Shown here: in pieces, positions 47,561 through 61,200 of the stretch
Layout of the letters: every line of letters starts with the position of its first letter
Numbering within the stretch: position 1 is the stretch's first letter
Assembly (NCBI GenBank): GCA_037389465.1
Contig: JAZARR010000082.1
Coordinates: forward strand, 794,501 to 858,500
Direction of reading: 5' to 3'
DNA: 64,000 bases
From: Baylisascaris procyonis
Taxonomy: Eukaryota; Nematoda; Chromadorea; Rhabditida; Ascarididae
The notes under the pieces: model-generated
Database searches by the model: none
What the model was told of the DNA's origin: nothing
Seen by the model: only the letters and a program-made list of their open reading frames with translations
Position numbers and translations under genes: made by a program

Positions 47561-50500
47561 CGGAATTTACGGAGCAAAGTGGATTTGCGCGAAGGGAGAA
47601 CAAGGTCACAAGAGCATACCCGACAAAGGTGGTGAAGGTGAAAAATACCAGTATCAATCAATGTGATATTCCACACATGACGCAGTCGTGCTCATGAAGT
47701 TTCATAAATCTGGCTTCAGTGGCTTTTGAGTTGAAACTATTAGAGTAGACACGTAGTTCTATACTACATAGATATGCACATGTATGAGAGCTCGCCGCAG
47801 TGGCTTTGGATTTGCGAAAACGTGAATGCTTTATCAGTTAGTAACTGAGCGGTTGGCCTGGTGAGGGGAATGCAAAAGCCCATGACATCGCATCTGCTGT
47901 GGCATACTTTTCAGCTTGCTGGATTTCCCCTCCAGAGAGCACTTTTCCTCCCAAAGAATTTTTTTCTAAGAACATACGTGATATAAAACATATGGAAAAC
48001 ATTTCAACGATTACTCGCATAGAGATAAGTGATATTCAATAAAGACATGACGGGGATTTGCCCGAAAACGATTGTGGAAATATTCTTTCAATTTTTTATT
48101 GCATCTCTGCCGCATAATTCGATTGCTGAGAGCTCATTATGAACCTCTTTTCAGCTGCGAATCTTCACGCCATATTATATAAATCTTATTTGAAGTCACT
48201 TCAATATTTCGATGATTTGCTACCTCTCATAAAGTATATTGACCTATTCTCGCTTAGTCGATGATCGAGACCACTTTCAAGGATGGGTTTCTTGCATCTC
48301 GTTTACTTGCTGAATTTTGCATCCTTCATTTCTTGGGTGATCTATCGTATCTTCGATTACCCGGTCGACTCTTGCTTTTAAGGCCGAAGTTTGCATTTTC
48401 GATTTCCTGAACGAATATTAAATTCATTCCATAGTGAAGTATTGCATTTAAAGCCCAATATTCTACCAATGAAATCATTTTGTCATCATTGCTTGTGCTG
48501 TTAAGGCGATACGCCTGAAAGATGCACGTCCAGAATGTAAAATCTCGTTGGAGCCCGTGCTGATGGAGACGTGTTAACTTTATAGATGTCTAGTTTTCAG
48601 AATAGAATATGCACCTGCAATCACGCTCCACTTCACTTTTCTTTGCTCCAATACAACTTTCAATACTTTTCAGTACACCTTTGAATCCTCGTTCTTGCAA
48701 GCATCGCGACGTCTTTGGAATGCGTCAGATGACATCCCTCAAGCATAATACAAAAATGCTTTACTTACTCTTATATTAATCCACAATCAAATCAAATGCA
48801 TATAATCTTGCGCGCTGCCGATTCACAAGTCCTGTTTACTTTACTCTGCTTGCCTCTCTATCCTGTTTTTACTTCACCACCTCTCTACTTTGTCGTCTCT
48901 TCTCCGCAAATTCGGTGTCTTGTTGCCTTTTTATCAACTTCACTTGCTTCTCAATTCTTGGCATTTGATTACCTAACTGTGTTTTGCAAGTCATGCTCTT
49001 GTCGATGCATCTAAAATTTGCTATTACAACTTGGGTGCTAGAATCTGTCATGGGACACTAATCGAACCATTATAGACAAAAACGACGGTAACTAGTCATA
49101 AGTGACCATGCGCTCGTAGGTTTAAAAGATCACAGCTTCAATCCCTCCACCATTCCCCTCTCACTGAATATGCCATTGTTCCAACCCTATACGTCTTTTC
49201 GATTAATGCGTCATTTTTGTTGCAGATATACTCTTTTGAAATCGCTTAACTCATTGTCTTTAGTATGCCATCTTCGACGACGGAAATGTTTCTATAATAC
49301 TTTACTGTTTACTATCCGCAGTTTCACTGAGATTTCGTCTTCATCCTCTTTTTCTTGCAGTGAGTAATAATTATTTAATTATCTCTCGATTTGCTTACAT
49401 GCATTTTGCACAGCAACCCTCCGAGGTGTTGACAGTGCATTGATTATTTGCGATTTCAACGGAATATTGGCATAAAATTTTCCCACCACATTATTTCAGC
49501 TTACTCTTGCTCTTCAAAAAACTGCTAAACTCACATCTTACTATGATTTCTTTATATGATGGTTTAACTGCTTTGCATAGGATAATTCTGCAATGTTGCA
49601 TTCTTTTAATGTGTGTAAGGATATTTTCATCCAAATTCTGATTTACAGATATCCAATTATGTTTTTCCACATCCGATTCCAGACTCGATTAGACCTTCCA
49701 TGAGTCAATTTCCACTGCTGCACTGTTATTGCTTTTGTTACTTTGAGAAGCAAAACTGCGCCAATGAGAGAATAACTAACTAATCGAACACTCACACTGA
49801 GAGGCGTATGGAAAGAGGGTAATGTGTAACGAAGAAATAACCCCCCACGATGTTATTTGCAAATTGGTTGTTGTAAATCAATGTAGTCGAACATTTTGTG
49901 GGTTTCAAAACGAACAGGTTATGGTAACTCCAACAGAATCACTGTAGCTGTTCTTGCTCTCCGTATCTTATCAAACAAGTATTATGACTTTGTAGTTGAA
50001 GTTTCTGTGAGGAAATGATCCAAAAAAATCTGCGGCTGTTTTCATTCACCTGTTAATGCGTGGTAATTGTCAAATTTTTTCAGAATCGGTGGCAATAGCC
50101 CCATCTCTTTAACTTACTAAGTGATGTGCTGGTCTGTGAATCAAGACAATTGAAAGTTTGGAGTCTAAAATGAAATGAATTTCACTGTTCCCATCATCTA
50201 ACGAACCTCTATTTCGTTCCCTATTTTATGTACCGGTTATTCTGAATATCCTCCTCCTTTGCCCTTCCCCCAAATTCAGGATTTAAACTGCAAGTACTAT
50301 ATAAGAAATTTTCAATAGCTATCAATTCGATTACTCGTGCAATGGAACTAGATTTTAGAAATTGAGTTGCTGCAATTAAGGGTGATAAAATCCAACGTAA
50401 TTCTCGAAACAATTTCATGTTAGGTAACTAAGCCAAAACTATCATAGAAGTTCATGATGGTTAGGTAGAAAATTAGATCAATGTGAGCATTATGGTAGAG

Positions 50501-51283
50501 CTGTAGATGAGAAAATTTTACTATTCTGTTTTCTTTATTCATCAACGAACGGTCTAACCAAAAATCCCTTCCTATAGAACAGAGCTCTAATAACTCCGTG
50601 TTCATAGCAAACCATAGTTGGTGCATAACAGGTGAACTTGTGCATAATCGAATCGAACTGGAAAGTGTATGCAAAACAGCAAAGCGCTTCATTACTGACT
50701 CATTCTCTATATCACTAACCCAAGTGCTTTATCTATAAGCTTATCATGCTCTATGCGCCTGATTGCTGACCCATGTGCTGTATGAGTGACCTACATCGAT
50801 GCATTTTATCAGTGGTTTGTGCACTCGTGTTTTTATGAAGCTGTTATTTCAGTTGTGATGTTTACTTGGCTCTTGTTAATGACGACATGCTTCGATCGAA
50901 TGAGTGTAATTTGATTGCATTGAGGTTGCTTCTCTGAATGTCACTCCTCACTATGTTTGTACTTGGATTGGAAATGTAGTACTATGAAGTGATATCGTTT
51001 ATTACATCATATGGTTAATATCATACAAATGTGTTTCACTGAGATGAATATTTCGAAAAGATTTAGTGGAGTTTATGCAGAATTTATGAATACAAATATT
51101 TGCATAAAATAAACAATAAGAATGAAATAATGAGTAAATAATTTATAAAGTTGTGCGGCAGCATTTTGTTGTCGAATTTGGGAACCGTCGAAAGAAATAT
51201 ACGTCGACTGTTCTGTTGGTTTGGCGCAGCGAAAAATCTAATTTGCGGAGTTTTTGTGAAAGTAATGGCTCCCCGTTGCGTTC
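47561..51283. other. No gene supported
   Basis: 3.7 kb of AT-rich DNA. Plus frames at 48,796-49,014 and 49,170-49,367 are Ser/Phe/Leu-rich with no splice or domain support. Nothing else stands out. Confidence 0.5.
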
Positions 51284-51473
51284 CTAATAGAGACTGGCCA
51301 GCGTACTCGTCAATATTGCGCTCTCGACACCTCTTTGAGGTGCTTTCAACTTCTGTAGATGCTTTATCCGCTGATATCTATCATCTTTTGCCATTCGTCT
51401 TGACACTTCATCAACCAACGATTGCATTGGCATTCCTATGCTCCCATAGGTAATTTTCCATTGTTGCTTCTTT
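51284..51473 (-). CDS. Candidate terminal exon, family unknown
   Basis: After acceptor CTAAAACTTCACAG (entry phase 2) the minus frame runs 62 codons to TAG. It is rich in charged residues and regular in pattern: YGSIGMPMQSLVDEVSRR, then MAKDDRYQRIKHLQKLKAPQ and SAILTSTLASLY. The middle could form an amphipathic helix. The opposite strand has a 100-codon frame ending near a donor-like CCCATAG|GTAATT, so strand choice is not certain. I favour minus because the Asp/Glu/Lys/Arg content is more protein-like. No family is recognised. Confidence 0.3.
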
Positions 51474-54370
51474 CTGTGAAGTTTTAGGCTGTTTATGATT
51501 ATTGCTGTAAACAAAAGGATGAGAGGTTAGGGGAAGGGATAAGGATTGAGGTGAATTTAATGGGCCACCTTTACAGAAAGAGAGATTCAGAGTAGTGAAG
51601 ATAATGCAGATGATTACTTAAACATTGTGCCATTGAATGAACTGCAATTTTGCTCATGGAAACGACGAACCAGTTGACTTTGCGACTGCTAGTAACCCTA
51701 TCGTTTGCTGTTGCGAAACACTTCACTAAATGCTAACCGTGCTTTTGCATGTATGTTGAGTACGGCTCTGAAATAGGAAAGGAATACTTGGTTTAGGGGT
51801 GTTTGGGGGGAAGGCGGGAAGGGAGAGGGAACAGATGTGGTACCAAAGTGTCTTAAGCTTTCTAGTTGCGTCAAATCGAAAACCATGCTTCGCGTGAATG
51901 CAGCAGATGTGGCACATTTGCACCATGGTACGGATGAAGCAGAGATGTATTCGTTTATTTTGGTTCGTTTATTTCCCAGACAAATCGAACAAATGTAGAG
52001 CGTCGTTTACCTTCCCTTGTTTCGCCTCCTCTGACCATGTATTTTTAAGTGTTCACTGAAATCTAATATCACCACCTGAGAAAAATGCGGATTGGCATTC
52101 CCCTTTCATTTCCCTTGTGACCAAGTTAAAGAATGTATGTCTGACTTGAGTGCTATCACTTTCGAGGAGTAGAGTGACCTATGGAACTTGGTGTCAGCCT
52201 CTATGCAATGTTTAAACCTGTAGATAAATCAGTGGTCATTAATGACCACTGATTTATCTACACACTACGAGAAAAATGTCGCCTTATTGCACTTTAATTT
52301 TTCTAAATTTTTCGGAGCGTCTTGCATAAAGATCGTTGCTTCAGAATTTTTCAGCAATATTTACGGCAAAATCGTTAGTCAATCGTTCCATTCAACTAAA
52401 TTCATTCAATAGCAAGCAAAAATGCACTCTATATGTATACAGGTTTTTACTAGATGTGTTATGACGCAACAGTATCTATCGGTTTGCGTGTTGGTCTGTA
52501 CTTGTCTATCCAGTAATTTCAGCCGTATGCCCCTGTCCATCATTTTCAAATTTATGCATGTCTATCCAGTACTATCAACGTGCAAGCCACAAAGACTATC
52601 ATTATGCTTTTTTATCTAAGATCGGTTAGCTATCTCTGCTTTTGTCTCGGTTCATATTTTCTGAATCAATTATTTGCACTTAAATTTGTTGTCATTTTAA
52701 TTCTACAACCGTTCAAATGCTGCCTAAAACACAAAATTTCCGGCTGATGTTTATACACCGATCCCATTATTCACTGTTTTCTTATTGTTTTTCGATATTT
52801 CAGCGCTCTTTGAACTGCAAAATCGCCTGCAATGTTCACCTCTATGGCACAGTCTTTCTAATTTATTACCTCGTACTTATGGTTCAATAGAAAGGCAGCA
52901 TCCCTTCAATGACATCCACAACCTTCGGGACAAATTCGTCCTTATTATTTTCTTCCAGACCATTAGGTCATTATAGCCAATTCAATCCACTCGCCATCGA
53001 TGATAACCATCGAGAATATATTGCATATGCTGCCTTTTAGCATAAAATGAACCTTTTCCAAGTGACCGTCAAAGAATTCTCTTTAGCTCATTATTTTTGT
53101 TTACACGTTCACCTTCCGAAGCTAAGAACGAATGAAGTAAGTTTTCATTAAATGCTATGAATGATTTCTTCTCCCAGTCGATGCGTTAACTACCATGTTT
53201 TTCAATCTGCCGACTCTTCCTTAAGCTTTCCCTAGTATAAAATTCTTTTTTGGAAAATGTGAGCGCAATTATATGTGCGGTTTATAAACACAGAAATAAT
53301 CTGTACTCTGAATGAAAGCAGATAATGCGAAAGACAAATGCGCCAAATATCAACGCAGTTCCCTGAACCCATGAGTAAAAATAAAAAGAGGCTAGGCGAG
53401 GAAGGTGACAGTTCCTCCAGCACTTTTGCGCAATTTTGGCGTGAGAAAATGCAGATGCTCGAGGAACAAGAAAAATCAGCAAAATAGTAAAGGTCCACCG
53501 CACTTTCGACTCCACTTGCCCTTCTCCTGGGAATTTTTTCTGACTGTGCTGTTGCTTGAAGTAAATCACTGGTCTTATCGTCAAAGTATGCACCAAAGAG
53601 ATTTTTCAATCACCTTCCATTGGGCAAATGTAAATAATGTGCTTCATTGCTGTTCGAGCACCTTCATCAAAACAGCAAAAGGCGTTCGTTGTTTTTGGTT
53701 GTTTGGCATGGATATATCTTTTCTTCTAATAAACTTGCATTCACGGCCGTATAACTACCACAAAAGCTAAAATTACCATTATTTTTCGACAACCGGTTTA
53801 AAAAACGTCAGAGCAATAACGTTGCGAGGGGAATTCAAATTTTGGCAAGCAGACCTCTTTCTTATTAAATCGCCGATATGACGACGAGTTTCATTGATTC
53901 ATTTCAATGAAGTTGCGTCTGAAATCCGTGATCTCGCTTATTTCATTTAGACACATCTTGTTGGGTAACTCTATTAGGAACGGGAATTCCAATGGAAATC
54001 CCAGCATCGCCACGGTAATCGCTGCGGTAGTGTTTACGAGAATTCAGCACTACTTAGGGGATTAGCATAAGAATAATGTTCCACTTTGCGATTCGGTATT
54101 GATTCTCTTCCCAGACTCCGTCCCTCGTTAGCCCTTCCTCCTCCCCCCACCTCCAAATGGAGCAATCGTTAACACGAGATATTGCCATGTTCGCCGCGCA
54201 TGGAATGTGTGCGGATGCGTTCACCGTTGATGCAGCGCATTTGTGTGTGCAAAGCAAGCGAGACAGCCAGCTTGAGCCCAGAAGCATGCGCTCGAGGGTA
54301 AAGATGTGAGCGAGTGCAGGCGGTGTGCCGTGCCTCGGCTGCCTGCCTACCTCGTCAATAACGGCTGGCG
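51474..54370. other. No gene supported; contains the 44-bp palindrome
   Basis: Three overlapping frames of 104-125 codons at 53,232-53,770 cover both strands without recognisable motifs. A C-rich/G-rich run is near 51,798-51,830. The perfect palindrome at 52,219-52,262 is listed separately. A minus frame at 54,054-54,449 crosses the GC-richer patch. Confidence 0.45.
52219..52262. repeat. Perfect 44-bp spacerless palindrome
   Basis: Two 22-base arms meet without a spacer at cagtggtcatt|aatgaccactg; the outer ends are tgtagataaat and atttatctaca. Every base pairs, and the symmetry stops exactly at both ends (C on each flank). Such palindromes are unstable in cells. A mobile-element end pair, a recent inverted duplication or an assembly fold-back could explain it. 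Confidence 0.97.
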
Positions 54371-54470
54371 TTAGCCGAGCACCGCTAGCTGCTGTTGCCA
54401 GCTGGGTGTACCCAACACCAACTTGTTTGCCGCATCGATCCTGCAACACGCCCGCATCGCACTTCCTCTA
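54180..54470. other. GC-richer patch
   Basis: About 290 bases have clearly higher GC than the surroundings and many CG, GC and AGC triplets. It holds the candidate minus exon at 54,440-54,371 and a plus stretch ending at GAG|GGTAAAG near 54,296-54,303. It could be an exon cluster or a promoter; I cannot tell which. Confidence 0.4.
54371..54440 (-). CDS. Candidate small terminal exon
   Basis: After acceptor GGCGTGTTGCAG the frame entered in phase 2 reads IDAANKLVLGTPSWQQQLAVLG and stops at TAA. It would complete the split codon AG|G left by the candidate exon at 55,245-55,196. An alternative frame through the same segment stays open longer (DRCGKQVGVGYTQL and on to VIDE) and ends at GACGAG|GTAGGC. 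The two readings exclude each other. Family unknown. Confidence 0.18.
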
Positions 54471-55195
54471 CTTTCCCCCTTCACCGCAATTATCAATTTT
54501 TATTTTACTTTATATATCCCCAGATCTTTCTCCGTTTACTTTGTAAGGATAACTCAAGTTTTCTGCACATAAATATTTCTTCTTTGATAGGTGTACAACA
54601 TTTTCTACCGATGTTGAGAGCATGAATGTCGATATGTTATTGTTTCATTTCAATGTTTCCTGTTGCGATCACACAACGCAACAAAACGCTATTTGTAGAG
54701 TGTCTATCTTGTATTACCGTAATGTCGGAGTGTTACTGTAATTTCGCAGTGGTAATTCTAGCTGATATGCTTTTTTTTCTTTAGTAAAATGCTATGGTCT
54801 TCATTTTAATTTTTTATAGATAAGGACCTTTCAACCTAATTGTTTTTTTTCCATTTAACCCACACCTTAGCGAAACGGATTTCACTCATGTTCGGTTTAT
54901 TCCGCAAATTTATGCGTGTCATCCGCCGCTTTCTTCATTTCTAGACCCATTCCAGTGCATAAACCCTTCCCCCTCATATACACGTAAGTCCGTTCTGGAA
55001 AGCCTTGAATATTATAACCCATGAGGGCCTATAAACAAGCAGTGTGATGTTCGTGTATCAACGGCTGCATTTTTCCCCACTGAATGCGGTCGCTTAGCAT
55101 TAACCACCACCAAACTCAGAATGCAATTAAACATCATTGGCACAAATTGGTTTACTTTTATTTCACATAAGTTTTTCCCATTTCGAGTAACTTAC

Positions 55196-55245
55196 CTCTG
55201 GATTTCTGAGTATGTGGCAAACGTTTTATTTATTAGCACTAACTG
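55196..55245 (-). CDS. Candidate 50-nt internal exon
   Basis: The segment is flanked by textbook signals on the minus strand: GAAATTTTCAG before it and CCAGAG|GTAAGTTA after it. Only one frame is open across it (QLVLINKTFATYSEIQ plus two bases), giving entry phase 0 and exit phase 2. Strong signals around a short open segment suggest a small exon. No homology is recognised, and the upstream exon is not found. Confidence 0.25.
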
Positions 55246-58200
55246 CTGAAAATTTCAGAAGTAAACTTAGATTGCCTGGGGGGAGGTGGGAGGGAGGGTT
55301 AGTATTAACAGGTCATTTGCTTGGATTTTTGCTTATAGAGAACCAACAGCTATGAGTATGAGGTCCACTGTACCGCATAATAAAGCACTGTAACTGCAGA
55401 GTGACACTACTATGATTTGAAAACACTGCTTTTTTAATCAATCGTTTTGTGTGTTGCGAATTAGTCAACTTCTTTAGAATTCACTAATTGATTGAATTTA
55501 CAAAATGTTTTTAGAACTGCATTTTGCAGATTAATAGTAAAATATGAGAAATTAAAAATTCGCACTCACACGCTTGGTTGGATTAATGTTCGCTGTAGAC
55601 TTGAATAATGGTCTCATTCACATTCCACTATGCAAAGTTGTACAGCATTAAGTGCTGATGTAGCCTGTGCTGATATTCTGCGCAACTGACCGCATAAGTC
55701 GTTTCACACATTCAGTGAACTCACAACAGTCAGCTTTATCAATTGCCAAACTATTCGACACCGATGCAATCGATCGTCGACGATGGAATCGACAGCCGAT
55801 ACAGTTGGCTATGATGTGGATAGCGGATATTTAGCAATGCCGATGTGCAACACTCAGCAATGCTTAGCACATTTTTACAGCGAGACATTGTGATGAACAT
55901 TCTTATCGGCACTTTTCTCATTGACCAATTTTTTGAACTTCGATAAACAGCTGATTGCTTGTTCTATTTTGCAAATGCCGATACCTTCAGAATGATGGAG
56001 ATTTCACTTTTTAAAATTTATTAAACCTTTCTGGATGAAAAAGAACTGCTGTGCAAAAATTGTGTCACAACGGCATTGTGTTTATGCGTCTGTCCATTTG
56101 TCTGCCTTCCTACGTACACGTCCATATGTCCTTCTCGGAGTTTTATCTGCAGAACCAGTGAAGCTGGAGTGATTAAATTTACTGTTTTGAACCTGCACCC
56201 TAGATTGATCCCTTATTCCAATAAATATATTGTCTATCAACTTTATGGTTACCTTAGAGTGAAAAATAATTTTGGATGCGTTTTAAGTCGATGAGGTTTT
56301 CATTTCATATGGGTCGAATCAAAGGGAAACGAAATTTGCAGAAGATTTTCATAAGTGATTGGGCAGATAAAAAGTGAAGCATTGCTTTGCATGTTTTATT
56401 TTTCATTGACAATTTGTGAGAGCGGTTAGTGAATTGAAGCAGAGTTCAAAAGTGCATATCGTATCAGCATTTTTCTCCTGGCTCTTCTATTCCCGACGAG
56501 TAAATCGGGGCAACTGACAAAGAAGAACGCGAATGAGCCACCTCATCAATTGATTCGTCTTTCATTTTCAGAGGTGGTTTCAGCTGATGATCCAGAATAG
56601 GCGATTGCATCTTCATTGTTCCACCTATAAATATTCGTATTTCCTGCTATACCTTCCTCCTTTATCGAACTCCACTTGTGGGCTTTATTCCGTTCAATTT
56701 ATTGATGAGTTTACAGTATTTTTACCGCCTTCACTCTTTTTCCATACGTTTATTCGCAAAGAAAATCTGATGCGGCACTTTTATGTCTATGAGCGGAATT
56801 CTCGCTGCTTTGCGGTTCATTGCCTCATTGATTTCGCTCGTTCAGTGAGTGTCGGCTGTCGCTAAGAAATATTCTGCTATGATTTACACCAGTTGTTCTT
56901 TTTCGCAAATTTTGAATTTCCTTTTCGCATTCCTTGGAACGTATAAGGAAGAGACAATCCATTGCCTTTTGCATATGTGGATGCTGTACACACTTAATTT
57001 GTACATCGGAACTTCTTCATTGAAAATACTTTTACTTTCACGATATTTGAGAATCTGTTTGAGAATATTTGAGAATCTGTCATATAATTGATATACTTGA
57101 TACTTGATGAACTATTCTTGATAAACTCATAACAAAAGATATAAACTCAAAAAAAACATGCTTCACTAATAACATTGGCGAATGCCTATTAAGTTATAGG
57201 CTAGAATATTAGCAAAGTCACATGAAATCCCACCCGGGAGTTGTGATAGTTTAGTTTGTCAAAAGAGATCCAAATCCGAGGGTTCTGAATTATAAAAGGT
57301 TTCTATGAAATATTATTAATGTAGAGGCATATTTAGGTAAGGTAGCAGCTATAGGCAGCAGAGACATTACACCCTCCGCCCTCCCCCCACCCCCCTAGAC
57401 ATTTAATAGGCATCTTAGAGATAAGTTAACTGATATAATGGCGTTCCTCATCAAGTGTTATCGAGGATACATGCTATATCTGTCATAACTTAGATATGTC
57501 ACTACATCGACGGACAGGGAGAGGGGGCTGAGTTTGAAATTCGATAATTCGGAGACTAGGTCTTCTGAATGTACGTTTAATGCATAATCATAGGAGAAAA
57601 AATTTCGTTGAACCAACTATCTATCACCAAATATCTGCAGTTTATACATCAGCAAGTGTTTATGAAAGCGAATATTTAGTGTTTATATACTTGTTTTGTC
57701 GTAATATTCCATACTTTAACACGTGTATAAATCCTTCTATAGCATGACATCTTCGCAGAGTCATCCATCTCAGGCGTAGTCAATTTGTACAGTTGCATGA
57801 AAATGCAACTCGTGACTTAGAAATTCCATCATTCTATATCCAATGCAAAGAGAAAATTGGCAGCTGTAGCGCACACTATTGGATGACTTCATTTACCATT
57901 TTTACTTTCATCGTAAATATTTAGATTGCCAGAAAATTGTATTCCTTGGACCATAAGACACAAGTCTTTTTTCAAATGAGTTATGCGAGCAATCGATCAA
58001 AGCAGTTTAAATATGAGTATATTATTCCCATTTGTTTCATTATTTGATGACAGTCTTCGAAACCCGTTGGTCAACTAAGCGAAATACAAATGCATCTATA
58101 CAGTTGATCTCAGAAGAACATTTTTCGTTGGGATTGATTTGAGTTACTACTATCGCAATCTTCATGCATTGCTGATATTTTGTGACGCGCTTTTGCAAGC

Positions 58201-61200
58201 TTGTTTTGCAACAATCTATTGCTTATTCACATATACATATTTCAGTTCTATACATTGTTCCCCTTTAATTTATCGCTTTGACAGACATATATAGTAGATA
58301 TTTTTTAATATTGTTTATCCACCTGAACCTCTCGAAATGGTGAAACATGCATTATGTAAATCGAACAGCAAGAACAAGCAAGGCGTTCGTAAAGCTGCAG
58401 TTTATGCGAATTGACATTCAGTAATTAAGAGCAACAAGAGTATGTTGTTTGAACGGCTTAAATGGTGGAAAATTTAGAGGTGAAAAGGATTTTGATGCAT
58501 TTAACACAGGTCGGATTTTCATTTTACATTTTTCGATCCACTGGAAAACAACTTTTTATCCATCTATGGTGTCGATCGGATTTGTACGGTGGGATGTGGA
58601 TGGGTTTATCTTGTATTTTTCAAATTCTTTGCTTGGTGAGTTGAGTGGATAACAAAAGCGCGTATAATGGCAAATCCTTTGACATGTTCCTCCACTTGAT
58701 TGCTTATGAATATCGTTGCTTTCATTGTCTTTGATTTATATAGATTTGGCTGTTATGTAATGTTGCTTGGTCAACGATGCTTCTACGAAGACAGATTTTT
58801 TACTTCGCGTATTCTGCTTCCGAATGTCAATACATATATGCCTATGAGAAAATGGTGCAAGGGGAAGGAGGGAAGAAGGCAAGATGGAGATGATCAACTC
58901 TCCGCGCATTGTCCATATTCATTTGATTCTATACAGGTGTCAGTCAGATGTTATCACTTTCCTGCGATAATGAATGCAAATGCACCATCCGCAAGTGCCT
59001 ACCCCACTCATCTATCAAACACGTTTATAACACACATTATAATATCGCGATGATATTTTAATTAACAATTAGGCCTTATAAACAGTTGTGTTGCATTAAA
59101 ATAGTTTCAACCTTGCACATGTTATATGCTCTGATTAGATCAAGAGTGCCTAGAAAGTTGTAATATTGACGAAGTTCAAATGCCTTTCGCTTAGCGTTTC
59201 AGCTTCGCAATTTGCAATGTTGCTTTGTCGATCCTTCAATCTCTCAGCTGTCTTTCCAATCGATTTTTCTAGAGAGAAAGAGAGTATATCTAGGTAGTGA
59301 ATGGTTGACACCCCAGAGGCATGTGTTTGGTTGAAACCTATTATAAGAGATCAATGCTTGCTAATCACATTGTCGCATTGTTCGACATATTTTTTAATCT
59401 TCAAATAAACATGCATTCATCGTACGAATTTGAGTTTGAATCTAATATTAATGGTACTAGAATTATGGAGAATCGAGTTGCCAGCAACATGTAGGACTTG
59501 CTAAACAGTTGAGAAATGAAATATCATGGAATTCGGAAATGGTCTTTTGAGAGTTTACTTTGAGAGCTTGTAGGAAAACCGCAACTTTAAGTGCACTGTG
59601 TTGCGGATACTAAGCAACGAATGGGGCAGCATTTTGCAAGTATGAGCATTCTAGAGGAAGCAATTCAATGCTAGAACTATATTGCCTGAAATGAGGCATG
59701 CTTCCACTCTCATGATTTCCTGCTACGACAATCTGTATCATCATATGGATTCATTTCGCCGTGAGTTGGGGGAGGAGGGAGATGGCATTGGAATTTATTT
59801 CTGCATTCTTTTACATCGTAGCGAATTGCAGCGCATTTTTATAAATTCATTGGCTAATTTCGATCCTACATTTTTTCACATATATTTACGGATAGTTTTT
59901 GTCCAAATGAATAATATCTACCTAGGAAAAGTCATAGAGCACTATACATTCTAGAAATTCGCATCGAATAGGTAAATCTGTGACTAAGTGGCACAACGCC
60001 CGTTTGCGCGGAAACGGCCATATATTTTGACGTTCACTAACGAGCCCACTAGAAGAAATCTTCACCTAAGTTGATTTTTTTTTTGCTCATTGGTATAAAC
60101 GTTCAGCTATCACGTTGGAAGGTGCATGGTTTAATCAAGTTTAACAGCTATAATAATGCATAAGATAGGTGCCGCATATAAAGAATTCTAGAATTGACAT
60201 CGACCAATTTTAATAACTGAAATGATTTTTTCAAAGTAGTTGAAAAGTCATTGAAGCAAAAACACTTCACAACTTACATTCTCTCATCGTTCGTAATGTT
60301 TTCTTTGTTTTTTTATAATTTCTCATGAAAATCATATAATGGAGGCACAATTCTTTTTTATGTATTGTAGCTGTGCTCTTGATTAGTGAAACTATGCTGA
60401 TATTGTTATAATTTACTAATGAGATTATGCTAACATGTAACTTCGTTTCTTGAGGCTAGGAATATTTATTGTTTTGATTTGTAATTTGCAAAAGCTTTCT
60501 GCTAATGATTGGTTTGAGATAGTTATTTTGTATTTTTATTGTTTTATAGCTAAAGCTAAAGTGTAGCCAAATAATTTGAGATATTTTATATTCAAATATC
60601 TGTGAAACTGTTGAGTTGGTGGAGAGAACGGATCTGTTGCTAAACTTTTTTCTTTTTTTTTGCATCTGGTTGAATCGATGGATGCTCTCACAAGAAATAC
60701 ATAGTTTAAAAGTGTCCCTGGTGTGTTTTTCCATTTCTTTCTTTTGTCATCCATTGTGCTTTCATAATACTGTGCAACAGTTAAATGTATGAGTTGTTTT
60801 CTTATAAAAGAATACAATCATTCAATCCACTTTAAAGTTCACTTGCCGAATCAGTCATGCAGTGCGAGGTGCTGAGATATTGAGATGTGAATTAAAGAAT
60901 ACCTGAATTAATTGGATCATTTGATTAACTTAGCTACTGGAGTCATTCATATGCGAGTCACTTAAGCAAATTGATCTGATGATGTTTCAAATCAACTGTA
61001 CTTCCTTTATCTCCACGTTGCAATCAGCAGCCTTTCGTTAATCACGAGTAAGTTGTTGATATCTCGACTATTAAGTTCAAGTTGAGCGTGTTCATTGTCT
61101 TGTGAAAGTGGTTTTTTACGGGGTAGCTCAATAATTTGTAAGAAAACCTCATTCATTCATGAAAACTGTTGCATGCATTACGGCACATTTGCGTTGATAT

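Noticed and set aside
60536..60817. 93-codon minus frame with MDDKRKKWKNTPGT
   Set aside because: AT-driven Lys/Asn/Leu composition, no domain, and only a weak donor. Treated as chance.
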